Assembly (NCBI GenBank): GCA_030248195.1
Contig: JASAND010012654.1
Location: forward strand, 18,986-82,985
Direction: 5' to 3'
DNA: 64,000 bases
From: Trissonchulus latispiculum
Lineage: Eukaryota; Nematoda; Enoplea; Enoplida; Ironidae
The first letter of the stretch is position 1. The number at the start of each line of letters is the position of its first letter. Made by a program: the position numbers and the translations under genes. Of this stretch, positions 1 to 11,708 are shown in pieces. A model generated the notes under the pieces. It was not told the DNA's origin, searched no databases, and was given only the letters and a program-made list of their open reading frames with translations.

Positions 1-11
1 ACACGGTACCT

Positions 12-3000
12 ATGGTTAATAGCGTGGGTAATGCAATACCAGTTCCAAGGTGGGTCGACCCCACAGTGTGCGTTGCCGAGGCTGACCAGAACTGGGGTTA
101 CGAGGAACCCCCAGCATTGACTGAAAAAGGCCTCCAGGCCTTTAATGATATGCACTACTCCGCTGACGAAATGACTTCACAGCCTATGCCATCACTAGAG
201 GAGCGTCAACAATTTATTGATGAGAATGTGGATTTTGATTCTATGTTTCTTGACGATGAGGGTAAAGCGAAACTAAGGGACATATTGGTCGAATTTTATG
301 ATGTGGTCGCCAGACCGGGCAACCCGGGGCGGACCAAAGTGGACCAGCACGTGATCGACACTGGCAAAGAAGGGCCAGTTAAAGGTAGATCTTATCGCTA
401 TAACCCTAAAGATAAAGCGGAGATTGAGAAGCATATACGGGCAATGCTGGATGAAGGGGTCTGCTCCCCTTCTACTAGTCCTTGGTCTTCCCCGTGTATC
501 TTGGTTGGCAAGAAGGACGGGACCACACGTTTAGTCATTGATTATCGTCGGCTAAACAAAATCACAAAGAAGGATAATTACCCGCTACCCAAAATCGACG
601 AAATTTTGGATCAACTCCAAGGGGCAGTAATATTCTCGACTATCGATCTCGCGGCTGGGTATTGGCAGGTTGAGGTCTACCCAGAACACAGGGAGAAGAC
701 GGCCTTCGTGTCCCATATGGGCCTCTTCCACATGAATGTCATGCCGTTCGGGTTGTGTAACGCACCCGCAACATTCCAACGACTGATGGAGAAGGTTCTG
801 ACGGACTTGCCCGTGTACATTGATGACGTGTTGATTCCATCTCCCGATCAGGACACTCATTTGGAGATGATCAGGTCGACCCTGACTCGTCTGCGCGACA
901 ACGGACTACGCATCAAGCTTAAGAAATGTTGTTTTGCTCGCGAATCAGTTCCCTTCTTGGGCCATTATGTGGGCCGGAACGGCATTAGTGTGGACCCGGA
1001 CAAGGTTAAGGCTGTGTCTCAGCTTAACCCACCAAAGGACGTGAAGGGTATTCGATCTTTCCTAGGAATGTGCGGTTATTATCGACGGTTTGTACTCAAT
1101 TATGCTAAAGTGGCCGCCCCCCTAACGGATTTATTGAAGAAGGGTGTACCTTTTGTTTGGTCTGAAGCTTGTCAACATGCTTTTGAAGAGCTGAAACGGC
1201 ACTTGACTCAAGCTCCAGTACTAGCTTTTCCCGATTTTGATAAAACTTTTTACGTGTCATCAGATGCCAGTAAGCGGGGTTTTGGTGCTATTTTGGAACA
1301 ACAGTTTTCGGTGCCGCGTAGTGCGGATAAGCCCAATGGACCACGGGTGCTACGCGAACGGCCAGTTGCTTATGCTAGCAGGACCCTGACTCAAGGCGAG
1401 AAGGGTTACTCCGCGACGGAGATGGAAGCGTTTGCGGCTCTATGGGGTTGTCAGAAATTTCGACACTATTTGTCGTGCAAACAATTTGTTCTCCGAACTG
1501 ACCATCAAGCAGTCAGGGACCTGTTGAACAACATCAAGGCGTTGGGTCAAGGTAAGCTTGCTAAGTTTGCTCTTAGTATGTTAGAGTTTGATTTTACGGT
1601 GGAATATCGGCCGGGGCGTGAGAATGTGGGTCCTGATTGCCTGTCAAGATTGGATCCAATTGATGAGCCTGAAGATAGTGAACACGAAGCAACAGCGGCT
1701 ATGTATCCACCAGAAGTGTGCGCCTTGACGGCGGCACTTCCCGCGCCTCCTACCCTGCTTACTTGGAAACGAGAACTCCGCGACGAAGAGGAATTTGCGA
1801 TTTTATTGGATTTCCTGGAACAGAAGAGGTTGCCAACTAATCGACAAGAAGCACAAGAGGTAAAGAAGTTGCGGTCTACATTTTTCATTAGAGATGGGGT
1901 GTTATATCGTTGGCACCTGAATAAACATGCAGAGCGTAGAGGGCTACCCTTCCCTACTGTGGTAGTGCCTAAGGTCCAGCGAGAGCAGCTCTTGCAGGAG
2001 GTTCACTCTGATTTCACGACGGGTGGTCATCGGGCCCACCAAAATGCAATGGCCAGCCTCGAAACGAAGTATTGGTGGCCCCGCATGTCTCAAGACCTAG
2101 AGGATTTCATTGCGCAGTGTAAGCCCTGTGCGAAATTTAATCAAGGGCCACGTAGACATCAGGCTACAATGCAGAATACGGTGGTGGTACGCCGACCGTT
2201 AGACGTCGTGGCTATGGATGTGATGCACTTCACACAGAAGGAGACCAACAGGGGTAACACATGTGTATTGTGTATAGTCGACTATCTCACGCGCTACGCG
2301 GAGGCATTTGCTATGCCCAACGAGCGGGCGGAAACTACTGCGTACTGGTATTTTAATGGCTTTGTAGCCCGGTGGGGCGTCCCTGCCCGAGTTTTGACAG
2401 ATCAGGGACCGAACTTTATGTCTGTTTTCCTAAGAGCCTTGGTGGACGCTAGTGGCTCTGAGCGACTCAGAACTACTGCATACCATCCTCAAACGAATGG
2501 TGTAGTGGAACGCTTCAACCGGACAATACGTAGCCTGGTAGCCAAGTACGTGAATTGTTTTCAGTCTGATTGGGACGACTATTTACCGTGGGGGTTGTCC
2601 ATCTACAGGGCAACGATTCACAGTGCCACGAAGGAAACACCTCATTTTCTGATGACAGGTAGAGACTACCGATATCCATTGGATAATTTCTTTCAGCTTC
2701 CTGGTGAAGAAGGCACTACCCAGAATTATAGTGAGGCACGTAGCCAGTTACTGGCCCGGATGAATGAAGCTTGGCGGCTGGCGCATGAAGCCTTGCAAGA
2801 GGCAGCACTGGTTAACAAGGAAAGGTACGACCTGAAAGCTTCACCTGTCGAGTATAAGCCAGGTACCCTGGTTATGCTTAATATTGAGAACAAGAATGTA
2901 CCTACAGGTTTGAGTAAGAAGTTACGGCCTAAATATGAAGGACCTTATCGCGTTTTGGACAAGATCTCTGTGACGAATTATCGCATTGCTCGCACTAACG

Positions 3001-3086
3001 GGTTAAGCGACCCGGTGGTGGTTAACATCAATAGGTTGAAGCCTTTTCAAGATGCCCCAGTCAAATTGCCCGTTGTGACACTGTAG
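12..3086 (+). CDS. pol: Ty3/gypsy retrotransposon pol: RT, RNase H, integrase (5' partial at window edge)
   Basis: Open frame of 1024 codons. The frame is open to the window edge, so protease and gag probably lie upstream and the listed start is only the first Met in view. Reverse transcriptase occupies about residues 120-330: the substrate-binding stretch SPWSSPCILVGKKDG, FSTIDLAAGYWQV, MPFGLCNAPATFQ and the catalytic box YIDD near residue 270. RNase H follows at about 400-550 (SSDAS, TEMEA, RTDHQA). Integrase occupies about 640-1010: an H-H-C-C zinc region ending CKPCAKF, a D-D-E core (AMDVMHF, LTDQGPNF, GVVERFN) and a C-terminal GPY-type module (KYEGPYRVL). There are no stops or frameshifts, which is unlike every other large pol in the window. 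It copies element RNA into DNA and inserts it. The family assignment is established by these motifs. Whether the element is still mobile cannot be told without its 5' half. Confidence 0.95.
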   Translation: MVNSVGNAIPVPRWVDPTVCVAEADQNWGYEEPPALTEKGLQAFNDMHYSADEMTSQPMPSLEERQQFIDENVDFDSMFLDDEGKAKLRDILVEFYDVVARPGNPGRTKVDQHVIDTGKEGPVKGRSYRYNPKDKAEIEKHIRAMLDEGVCSPSTSPWSSPCILVGKKDGTTRLVIDYRRLNKITKKDNYPLPKIDEILDQLQGAVIFSTIDLAAGYWQVEVYPEHREKTAFVSHMGLFHMNVMPFGLCNAPATFQRLMEKVLTDLPVYIDDVLIPSPDQDTHLEMIRSTLTRLRDNGLRIKLKKCCFARESVPFLGHYVGRNGISVDPDKVKAVSQLNPPKDVKGIRSFLGMCGYYRRFVLNYAKVAAPLTDLLKKGVPFVWSEACQHAFEELKRHLTQAPVLAFPDFDKTFYVSSDASKRGFGAILEQQFSVPRSADKPNGPRVLRERPVAYASRTLTQGEKGYSATEMEAFAALWGCQKFRHYLSCKQFVLRTDHQAVRDLLNNIKALGQGKLAKFALSMLEFDFTVEYRPGRENVGPDCLSRLDPIDEPEDSEHEATAAMYPPEVCALTAALPAPPTLLTWKRELRDEEEFAILLDFLEQKRLPTNRQEAQEVKKLRSTFFIRDGVLYRWHLNKHAERRGLPFPTVVVPKVQREQLLQEVHSDFTTGGHRAHQNAMASLETKYWWPRMSQDLEDFIAQCKPCAKFNQGPRRHQATMQNTVVVRRPLDVVAMDVMHFTQKETNRGNTCVLCIVDYLTRYAEAFAMPNERAETTAYWYFNGFVARWGVPARVLTDQGPNFMSVFLRALVDASGSERLRTTAYHPQTNGVVERFNRTIRSLVAKYVNCFQSDWDDYLPWGLSIYRATIHSATKETPHFLMTGRDYRYPLDNFFQLPGEEGTTQNYSEARSQLLARMNEAWRLAHEALQEAALVNKERYDLKASPVEYKPGTLVMLNIENKNVPTGLSKKLRPKYEGPYRVLDKISVTNYRIARTNGLSDPVVVNINRLKPFQDAPVKLPVVTL

Positions 3087-6000
3087 GCAACCTGCAGTGT
3101 ACGTAATGTGCAGCACTAGTTTCTGTAATAGGCCTTGTGTAACGCAAGGGCCTTGCAATTGTATCGTAATAGGTATTGAATGTTCTTTTAGGGAGCTCCT
3201 GTTTTTGGTATTACCTAAGGTTTTATCTCTAACAATTGGTGTTGGCATTATTTGTGTTACATAACCCTTTGAATAGGGTGGGGTTAAATTTCTTAATGGG
3301 GCCTCCTTTTTTTTGATTTATTGTTTTCGGTGCAAAGTGGGGTTTTCTTTTCTATTTAATTTTGCTTTTTAATTTCTAAACTTATGGCTTTACAATCTAG
3401 TCATAGGTTTTTTTTCTTTTCTCTCTTATCAACCCTCACAGGGGGATTCTCTTACTTTCATTTTTAAATTTACCTATGGGGGTTTTATTTAACTCAAAGG
3501 GATTGTCTTTCGTTGTAAATTGCTAAGGGGGCCCTATCATATTTTTCTGTTTATATAGTGTATGCATTAGTGTATACGCTGGGTGCGTGTGTGTATGTCT
3601 GCTTTTACCTTGAGTATGTGTAGTGTTCTTTCTTTTCTCCCTCTACGTAGGCTAACTGTAGGTAGGTCACCTTTCTCTGTGTGTGTAGTTTCTCTTTTCC
3701 TTTTTCTATTTTTTCTATCACACGTATCATGCTTTCACCTTCTGTTAGTTTTTGTACTTCTTCTGAGGTCTATTTTAGATTCTAGTTGCTGCTTGAATGT
3801 TTGGTTGGATGATTTCGGTGGACGGGTACATGAGTGTTGGGCGTAAACCAGGGGTTGCCCGTCAGCTGGAATTGGTTGAAATGGCGTTGATTTCTTGGGG
3901 ATTTTTCGTACGGAAATTGGTTGTGTGATGGTCACAATAGGGCTGCCTTGTTGTGCTCATCTGCCTGGTCCACTGATTATAGGGTCACTAGTATAGACCG
4001 TATCCTGCTATGCCACATGTTAACCGTGTTGCTGCTTTTATAATTTCACATTTAATTTTGCGTGCGGATTAATCCAGTGGGTTACGATCAGTATCTTATT
4101 TTACTGGGAAAATGGCAGAATGGCCCCCGCCATTCTTTAGAGTGGATAACCCGCCAACGGAATTGCGAGCGGCTGCGCTGCGCATGCCGGTGAATCGCCA
4201 GGGAGAATTTATTGCTGGGTTGGCACCGCCTGGACAGGAGAATAATGTCTATCGGCCTTCCATCTGCGTCGCCATTTTTGATCTTTCCGCCCCTCATTGT
4301 GCCGGCTCTCGCCTCCCAATCGATCGCTAAAGTCCGGTTTGGAACCGTTTCTAAACCCTTCCCCTGCCCCTGGTTACTACCAGCGACTGGTGTAACTTTA
4401 TGTAATTAGCTCAACTTACCGCGACGGTGTAGTTGTAGCTTAATTCCCCATTTCCCTATCAATGACGGCGGACGTAACATCATTAGGGCGGAGGTATCAT
4501 TATAACGGCGGATGTATTATATTAACGGCGGATGTATTATATTAACGGCGGACGTCACTTGTATCATATCATTCCATCATTACGGCGGAAGTTCCTCCCA
4601 CCCCATCATTCCATCAGTCCAGCGGCGGTGTTATTTACTGTTCCATCCTATATCATTGCCTTTCCAATCCTGCCATCTATATTGACTTTTATCTCTGGAT
4701 CTGGCTTTACCTCAATTTTGGACTACCCCTACTTGGACCTTCTCTATTTGGACTACAATTACCTTAAATTTGATTGCTCAACCATGAAGACTGCCCTAAT
4801 ATGACTTTTATTTAACCCGGATTCATAACTCCCGATTGTGACGACCCGATGAAGACTAATTTTTGCTCAATTTTTGAATTATTTCCCGATTTGGGCCATT
4901 CCAGCGATATGGACGCTTACCTGTATATAGATCCATTCCCGATGAAGACGATTCCCATCTGGTGACTTTGAACTAGTTTATTTTGTGCTTTAAATATAGA
5001 CGTTTGCTTTTTAATTTTCGTGTCGTATTTTTGTGGTGTTCTTAACAGTTAAAAACTTAACCTTTTTCAGAGCTTTATTCTAAACTTTAGAGTTTCTTTA
5101 TTTATAGACTTACATTTTACCATTTTCTTGAGCTTTCTTACTTAAACCATTAGAATTTCTAACCATTTATTTAACCTTTTACCATTTTCCAGGAGCTTTA
5201 TTTTTAACCAAAATTTCACGTATTTTGTAGTGATTTTGCCTGTGTTCTATGCATAATATTGCCTTTATATGTGATTCGTTGTACAGTTTTACATGCCATA
5301 TTCGTATTTTGCTGCTTTAATTATTTAACCAAAGTTATGTTCAAAAGTTTTACTAAAACCGGGTTCTTTCTTTTCTTGGAGCTTTCCTTTTTCGCATTTT
5401 ATTAACGGGTTTGATTGCGGGTTTTGTGTTTCTTAATGTGTATTCTGTAACCTGACGCAACGTCAGAAGATGTGTGACGCACCAGCCATGTCCCAATCTA
5501 TGTCCTTTACTGCCGCCACATTTTTTTTTATCAAAATTATTTTAATACCTATGTCTTTTAGTTGTCCCAACGGTTCCTGTCCATTTTTGGTACCTGTTAT
5601 TTGGTTTTTCTAAAAATTTTTCGGTTAAAATGTCAGTTTTGTTTCCCACTCCAGAGCGCCAAAGTAGTTCCCGAATTATACGCCCCATTCTGTTTTAAGG
5701 CCTGCATGCGCGGTTGGGAGGATCTTCTCCAAAATTCTTATTTTAAGGGACTTTCTACTAATATTTTAACCAGTGTTTCGCGTTCTTAGTAACTCTAAGA
5801 CTCCATTCTAACCCCCTCCTAATTTAATTTACTTTATTTTCATAAGTACCACGAGGGTACTTGGGGACTCTCCGTACCCTTTTGGTCCTTTTTATACATG
5901 CTTAAGCATGTTTAGGGTTACTCTGTAACTCTTTTAATTTAATTTAATACTTATATTTTACTTAAAGATTCCACAAACTTACTCCTACTTACACGCGAAA

Positions 6001-6585
6001 CACTGGGATTAAATTTATTTCATTCCTATTCCTCCAAATTATTTTATTAATTATCTTTCGTCTTTCTAATTTTGCAGGAGATCCGCAGGGAACTGAGTTA
6101 GCGATGCGAGGCTAGGCCCACCCACCCACCCAGCCGGAGATGGCGCACTCTAAGTTTGGCGGGAGGCTACCTCCGTACCCTAGTTTGAATAGACCCAGAC
6201 AAAGCTGACATTTCGGTTCTTATTTTGTTTCTTTGGTTTTTTCTAGTAATGCAGGTACGAGATCCCCGCCGCTGCGGCTGGAGGATCATGGGTCGCCCAT
6301 TCACGCACCTTCCCGTGGCATTAATATGGCAGTTTTCCACGCGTGTTTTTATGGCTGGTCTTCACTAGTCTTTCGACGCCATGTCATTTTTATCATGTTT
6401 ATTACTTAGTCCAGTTTCCTATAGTTTCGTATTTTTCTGTTTCTTTCTTGTGTTTTGATTTACTTATGTGCTGAGACCCATTTACCAAAATTCAGTCAAA
6501 AATTTTCACTGTTGGGTAAATTTTCTCCTTCTTTTGGTTTATGTGTCCCTCGCAGGAGCTCGGGCGGTAAGCCCTGGGGAGATGT
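3087..6585 (+). other. Long 3' noncoding part of the left-edge gypsy element
   Basis: About 3.5 kb of A+T-rich sequence with no convincing gene follows the pol stop. Long T-rich runs occupy 3300-3780. A short-period repeat containing the unit ACGGCGGATGTATTATATTA lies at 4460-4560. Three pyrimidine-rich tracts ending in TTTTGCAG, AATGCAG and TCGCAG, near 6075, 6253 and 6555, look like 3' splice sites, and each is followed by G+C-rich sequence (AGATCC or similar). A spliced small ORF is possible but I could not read one. The stretch is assigned to the element only because a polypurine-like tract and LTR-like start follow at 6586. Confidence 0.4.
4460..4560. repeat. Short tandem repeat, about 20-25 bp unit with GGCGG core
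   Basis: Five to six degenerate copies of a GGCGGA(T/C)GTA core occur here. Two adjacent copies of ATTAACGGCGGATGTATTAT are identical. Single related cores occur slightly further right, near 4583. It sits in the noncoding tail of the gypsy element, as subrepeats in LTR-element leaders and tails often do. Confidence 0.7.
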
Positions 6586-7700
6586 AATGTGTGAATTGTG
6601 AGGTGTGTATGTTTTATTGAGTTTATTTGAAAGTGAGATTTTGGTAAGAATGATAATTTTAGTGTGAAATGTGTTTTGTGTGAAATTGTGTAAATTCGTG
6701 TTGAAATTGGTGTGAATTTGGTTATTTTCTATGTTGAAATATGTTGTGTTTTATTCAGCCCACTTAGCTACTAGGTGGCGCTGTTTGTCCTTTGAAGTTT
6801 CTCTGGATGCTCGCTGAGCATCCCGTCTGCAAAGGGGGTCTCAAAACTAGCCAATCAAAATTCACTAGGCTCCTCTCTCAGCATCCCTTTCAAAAACTAG
6901 TCAGTCTTAACTTTTGTCTCTTAGCGTGTGGCCGTTTCTAGCTCTGTGGCCTTTATTTTCAAGTGCGCCTTATCTGCCTTTCAATTTGGATCCTTTCGGT
7001 AACGTAAGTTATTGATTGTTTTTCTTTTCTATTTTAGACTCCGAGGCGACCTCGTGGGTCGACCTAAATTTATTTAAGCGGTGTCTTTTTCGTTTTTATT
7101 CTCTTTTTAATTGGTAACTAATATCGCTGTTTATTTTTAGAAAAAAGGGTTATTATGTCATATCGTTTAGTTTTAGCCGCGACGGCTTAGGGAAATATTA
7201 GTAGAGATAGTAGGTATTTTTGAAGGGTTTAAACAATATTTTGGGTTGAATCTATGTAAACTGTTTTGTAAATTTTTCTAAAATTTTACCTATGTCCTGT
7301 ATAAAGTAGCTATTTTCTAGAATTATATTTGTCTGAATTTTTCCTTGCTTTGTAACCTTTATTGATGAATGTTTTATTGTCAAAATTTATTCTGTTGTGT
7401 CATTTTCGGGAGTCTCTCCCTTTGTTTATTTCTTTATTAAATGTGGTCTCAGTAGCTGAGCCATTAGGGTGTATTTATTTTAGGTTTTTATTAGAATTGT
7501 ATACTCGGTAGGTAGGATTCTGAGTTATTTTCCAAGTCTAGGTAGGCTAATTATTTACTGAGCGTGTATTTAATTTAATCAAAGTTCCTTTAGTAGTCGA
7601 GTAGTTACGCAGTCATTTTTGTCCCTTTAGTCAGCTCGTTATGTAGTCTTTGTTAGGCTTAGTTTTATTCTTGGCGAGATCCTGCCCAGGTCGACTGGAA
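6573..7700 (+). repeat. Candidate polypurine tract and 3' LTR of the left-edge gypsy element
   Basis: CCTGGGGAGA, a polypurine-like primer tract, is followed at about 6586 by TGTAATGTGTG, a typical LTR start with 5' TG. The following kilobase is noncoding. The right end is not defined: a CA end near 7700 (GGAACA) would fit, but there is no second copy in the window to compare. The LTR reading is inference from the tract and the TG start. Confidence 0.35.
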
Positions 7701-7799
7701 CATAAGTCTCCTCCAGGTTCGTCGTTTCCATACGCGCACAGTTTCCACCCGTAAAGTATGGTTGCCCCTACACTTCCAACTTTACACGGAAAAAAAAAA

Positions 7800-9265
7800 G
7801 CTTCATTCCTCACATGACTACCATTGCTGCACCTCTCAAATCATTGCACCATAAAGATACCAGCTGAAGTTGGGGCAAAGTAGATCAAGAGGCTTTTGCG
7901 AAACTAAAAAGTTCCATTTAGGAGTCAAGTTGACCATTCAGTACAACCCCAAGTTTTCCTTAAAGTTAGATTATCACGCATCAAGTCAAGGATTAGGAGC
8001 TGTTCTATCACAGTTATCGGAGGGAGAAGAAAAGCCGCTGGTTCTGTCTTTACATAAAGCAGTAAGAAACTACTCTCAAGTAGAAGAAGAAGCTTTGGCA
8101 ATAGTCTGGACTCTCAGGAAACTTCACAAGTACCTAGCCGGAAGACGATTCTTGTTAAATACGGATCACAAGCCTTTGGTGAAATTACTGCATTGTCACA
8201 AAGGGATTACTCAAATGCCTGCTAGTAGACTGCAACGCTGGGCAGTCATTGTAATGGGTTATGACTATGATATTCAATACCGATGCACAATGTCCACACA
8301 AATGCAGACTTTAACCAAGATTGCTGCTCACCATTTCTAGAAATAAAAGCAAAGTGTCTCAAGAAATTTCAGTGCTGGTGCAACAGTCATAACATTACAA
8401 TTAGCATAACATCGAATATGGTTAAAGAAGCTACAGCAAAGGATGTGTTTTATGGATGTATGTGGTTGGTCATGGTCGACGCTTTTTCAAGATGGTCCGA
8501 AGTTCAAATGATGAGCCGAACTAAAACCAAAGAGCCGATTAAAGAGCCTTTTCGGTCTTCTCAAGAAATGGTTTCCCGAAACTTTAGTCAGTGACAATGG
8601 GAGAAGTTTTGCATGTGCAGATGTTAAAGCTTTCCTCGCCTCAAAAGGCATCACTCACGTCTTAACGGTGCCATACCTTCCAAAAAGCAATGGGCTGGCG
8701 GAAAGTCTTGCAAACCTTTAAAGAAATCGTTAACAAGTAACTGCTGCATGATCATTTGGCAAATTTTCTAATACAGTACAGAGTGACACCTCATGTTACA
8801 ACAGGTCAAGTACCTAGCCAGCTGTTTCTCAACAGGAAACTATGTAATCAACTTGACCTTCTACATCCTCATACTTTACCTCCTCCACTGGGATTTTTTA
8901 CTTCAAATAAGAGACGTCTGGAACCAGGAGACATGGTGTGGGTAAAATCTTACCGCCGTCATGATCCTAAGCGAATGGGGGGAATCGTACATAAACGCTT
9001 CGGGTGGGGTTATCTATGAAATGTCAATGTTGAGTCTAACTCGGGAACTAAACCCAACCCAACTAAACCTCAACGTGGAAAGCCCGAACATTTTGGTTTT
9101 CCCTTAGACGAAGTTGAACCTCCTCTTCCTGTCCCAGACAATATGGCAGGGGCAGGACCAATGGAGCCACCTGCGCTGCGTCCGGAGCGCTATCCAGAAA
9201 GACCATGCCGACGGCCATGGACATTAATTCCCGGCACGGATACTGGCTTTTTCAGACCTGATTGA
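7800..9265 (+). pseudogene. Second Ty3/gypsy pol remnant (RNase H and integrase)
   Basis: Coding remains begin at about 7800 with the end of RT and an RNase H domain (KLDYHASSQGLGAVLSQL, EEEALAIVWTL, NTDHKPLVKLL) in one frame to 8340. The integrase core then appears in other frames: WLVMVDAFSRWSE near 8460, LVSDNGRSFA near 8585, and a third-motif region SNGLAE near 8690 followed by stops. A C-terminal tether region (RRLEPGDMVWVKSYRR) is open to 9019, and a proline-rich tail ends at about 9263. Most of RT is missing and at least three frameshifts or stops break the rest. The domain order shows gypsy type. The sequence is distinct from the pol at the left edge, so it is a separate insertion. 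Confidence 0.85.
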
Positions 9266-9688
9266 AGTAAAGGCCTCAAGCTTAACGGGAAGGCATATTA
9301 TGTAAGAGCTAACTAAAAATGTTTTAAATCGCTTAATGCCAAGTAGCCGTATACATAACACTAGTGTCCTTGCTGAACTTGTAAACTGAGCATGCAGAGT
9401 GTACTGAAGACTTCCTTAGTCCGACTCCAAGGAAGAAATTGACTCCATTTGGTCACGACGTGTCATTGTTTATCTGTAAAGCCAGATAAGTGGAGCAGTT
9501 TGGCACTCTTAATGACTATTGACTTGATTAATTGATTATTGACTCTTGGGTTTGAAGTAGACTTGCGAACGTCTGAAGATTATTATTGCTGAAGATGTTC
9601 CATTGCTACAACCATTTACTGGCACAAACTTATGTAGTCGCCCACTGATCCAGTATTACCTGTGCGACTCCGTCACGGCTTTAGAAGG
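9266..9688 (+). other. Noncoding tail of the second gypsy remnant, possible LTR start
   Basis: After the pol tail there is a purine-rich stretch (AACGGGAAGGC) and TGTAAGAGC at 9300, which could be the start of a 3' LTR. No second LTR exists in the window because the 5' part is lost, so its end cannot be fixed. The two small elements at 9692 and 10148 would then be insertions in or beside that LTR. Confidence 0.25.
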
Positions 9689-9691
9689 TAA

Positions 9692-9998
9692 AGCCGTGGT
9701 TACACTTGACAATCTTGTGACAACGCGTTGTGACAACGGCAGTTGTCTCCAATAGTTGTCAAGTCTGACAACTAGTGGCTACATGTGACAACAGATTGTG
9801 ACAACACACACTTGCTGTTGAACCAACGCTATGTTTACTATTGCGTTGTCACAATGAAATTGGGCATGGTTCCCAACGCGTTGTCATCAGTTGTCACAAC
9901 GTTGTGTCACTGGTTACACGAGCAACGTTGTGACAATTCTGAAGCAACGGCAGTTGTGACAACGCGTTGTCACAAGATTGTCAAGTGTAACCACGGCT
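9692..9998. mobile_element. MITE with about 45-bp terminal inverted repeats, TAA target duplication
   Basis: The left end AGCCGTGGTTACACTTGACA and the right end are reverse complements over roughly 45 bp (one 3-bp disturbance). Flanks are TAA at 9689-9691 and TAA at 9999-10001. A 3-bp TWA duplication is the hallmark of PIF/Harbinger insertions, so this 307-bp element is best called a non-autonomous Harbinger-type MITE. Its interior is built from repeats of GTTGTGACAAC, which is almost self-complementary, so the whole element can fold. It has no coding capacity. Confidence 0.85.
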
Positions 9999-10147
9999 TA
10001 ACACCGTTTAAACTATACGCCTACTTATACGATGCGAAAATGCGACAGCGTGCAAAAGAAAGTAGACATGCTAGCCATCTTATCTGATTATAATATGTAC
10101 CTATAGCATACCACCAGCACCCAATATGCCGATATTGCGTCGTCTTA

Positions 10148-10312
10148 GGGCCTTTTCGTGTAGCGAGTTAAACGAGTTAAAAGAGTTAAAATTAACTCAA
10201 TCCCTTTCGCACACAGGGTAAAAGAGTTGAACAGTTCATTTTACTCGCTGGCAGGGTTAAACAAGTTAAAACTATTTAACTCTACCCTTTTAACTCGCGC
10301 GTGAAAAAGTCC
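10148..10312. mobile_element. Small GGGCCTTTTC-type MITE, TTA target duplication
   Basis: A 165-bp element beginning GGGCCTTTTCGTG and ending CACGCGTGAAAAAGTCC, imperfect inverted ends, flanked by TTA at 10145-10147 and 10313-10315. The interior consists of GAGTTAAA and TTTAACTC blocks. The termini match the larger elements at 50773 and 57444, so all three belong to one Harbinger-type group with 3-bp duplications. Confidence 0.85.
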
Positions 10313-10315
10313 TTA

Positions 10316-11708
10316 GCTGGTCCGAGTGCAGTCGTGACTCCTTAATATATAGTTTGTTCGCACAAGAGTGTGCCTGTGAGGTCCAGAGAAGACATTGTTG
10401 CTTGCTGATTCCAGGGTTGCTTGGTTGCAGGGTTTGCTTGGTCACGTTGTTCATAATTAATTACACCAGCAATATTTTATTGTTTTTGCTTCAGCATCAA
10501 TGGTAGCTTGGTTGCTCGTTGTCTTACCCCAACAAGTATAATTTCATTTTGAATTGCAATTTGTTTCCAACTTAAGAGTTCCTGTACCAATTGAATCATT
10601 GATATATTGATTGATAACTAATGATGATGAGTGCTGAATTGAATGTTCTTCAAGTTCACATGGCAAGTTCATAATGTGTGTATGCATAATGCAACACATG
10701 AGAAAAACATTTTACGAGGAAATTTAGAAAAAGATAAGTAATAAAACATGTAACTTTGTCATGCCATGGTTTGCCACAGCTAAATCAGCAAACATTCATG
10801 AAAATGGGGGAACGATGTTTTATTCATTTTAATTAGCTCTGTGAAATTACTAACGAGACTTTCAGCTTTCAAACAGGCAGTTACGTACAAAACGGTTTGA
10901 ACGAAAACTCCCTGGGGTTTGCATCAAATACGGATGCTTCTATTTGGAACTAGTGGAAGTGTGCTTCATATTTATGCATAAATCATACGAGTTGGCAGTA
11001 GGAAAATGATAATACCATTTACTTGCCTGATCTTATTCTGACTGAGTAAATTTCCTTTTGTTTGAGTATTGCTATGGCAAGTTTTCTTTGAAAGATAAAT
11101 AGTGGTTATAAATTGACGCTAAAGAAGAATGATTTCTGAAGATGTTGAATACCGGCTGGGAAGGCTTTGAGTCTAACAGCTGGAGCTTACATTAATATGA
11201 ACGACTTAGCACTTACTTCAGTTACTTTTTGCTGGACCTATAACAAATTGCTACATTGATGATGGGGTTGTCAATAATTGTTTGCATTCATGTTTTGATA
11301 CTGGCTGGAACGCATATTTTTGCACTGAGTAAGTTGTCAAATTTGATTAATGAAAACGGTGATAACAATCCCGACCTTCCAAAAAACAGTCGAGAAACGG
11401 AAGTAAGAAAGTAAGAGATTCTCACGAAGAAATTAAAAACCCAAGAGTTTTGAAACTTTTGATCACTGCAAATTTAATCTTCAAAAACTGCTAATATGGA
11501 TCCATTTTGATGACTGTAAATTTGCTGTCATTTGATTAGGCTTCAATTCATTGCTGTGCTTGTAAGCGAAAACTACTTTCACTTAATGTGACGCTATTTA
11601 AACCCCACACGGACTTATACTGCTGCTGCACTCTGCAAACTGCAAGCTGACGAGAAGCGGAGAAATTGGAAGTCATCCTAATCTTGGGTGTACCCTTTGA
11701 AACACCCA
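10316..11708. other. Unassigned A+T-rich interval
   Basis: No ORF of interest, no recognisable repeat pair and no RNA gene were seen. A short TATA-like ATATATAG occurs near 10345, followed by GTTGCTTG-rich sequence to 10460, which might be the R/U5 end of an LTR belonging to the gypsy remnant upstream. Confidence 0.3.

Noticed and set aside
585..1888. Minus-strand ORFs opposite the gypsy pol
   Set aside because: Antisense shadows of the strong pol frame.
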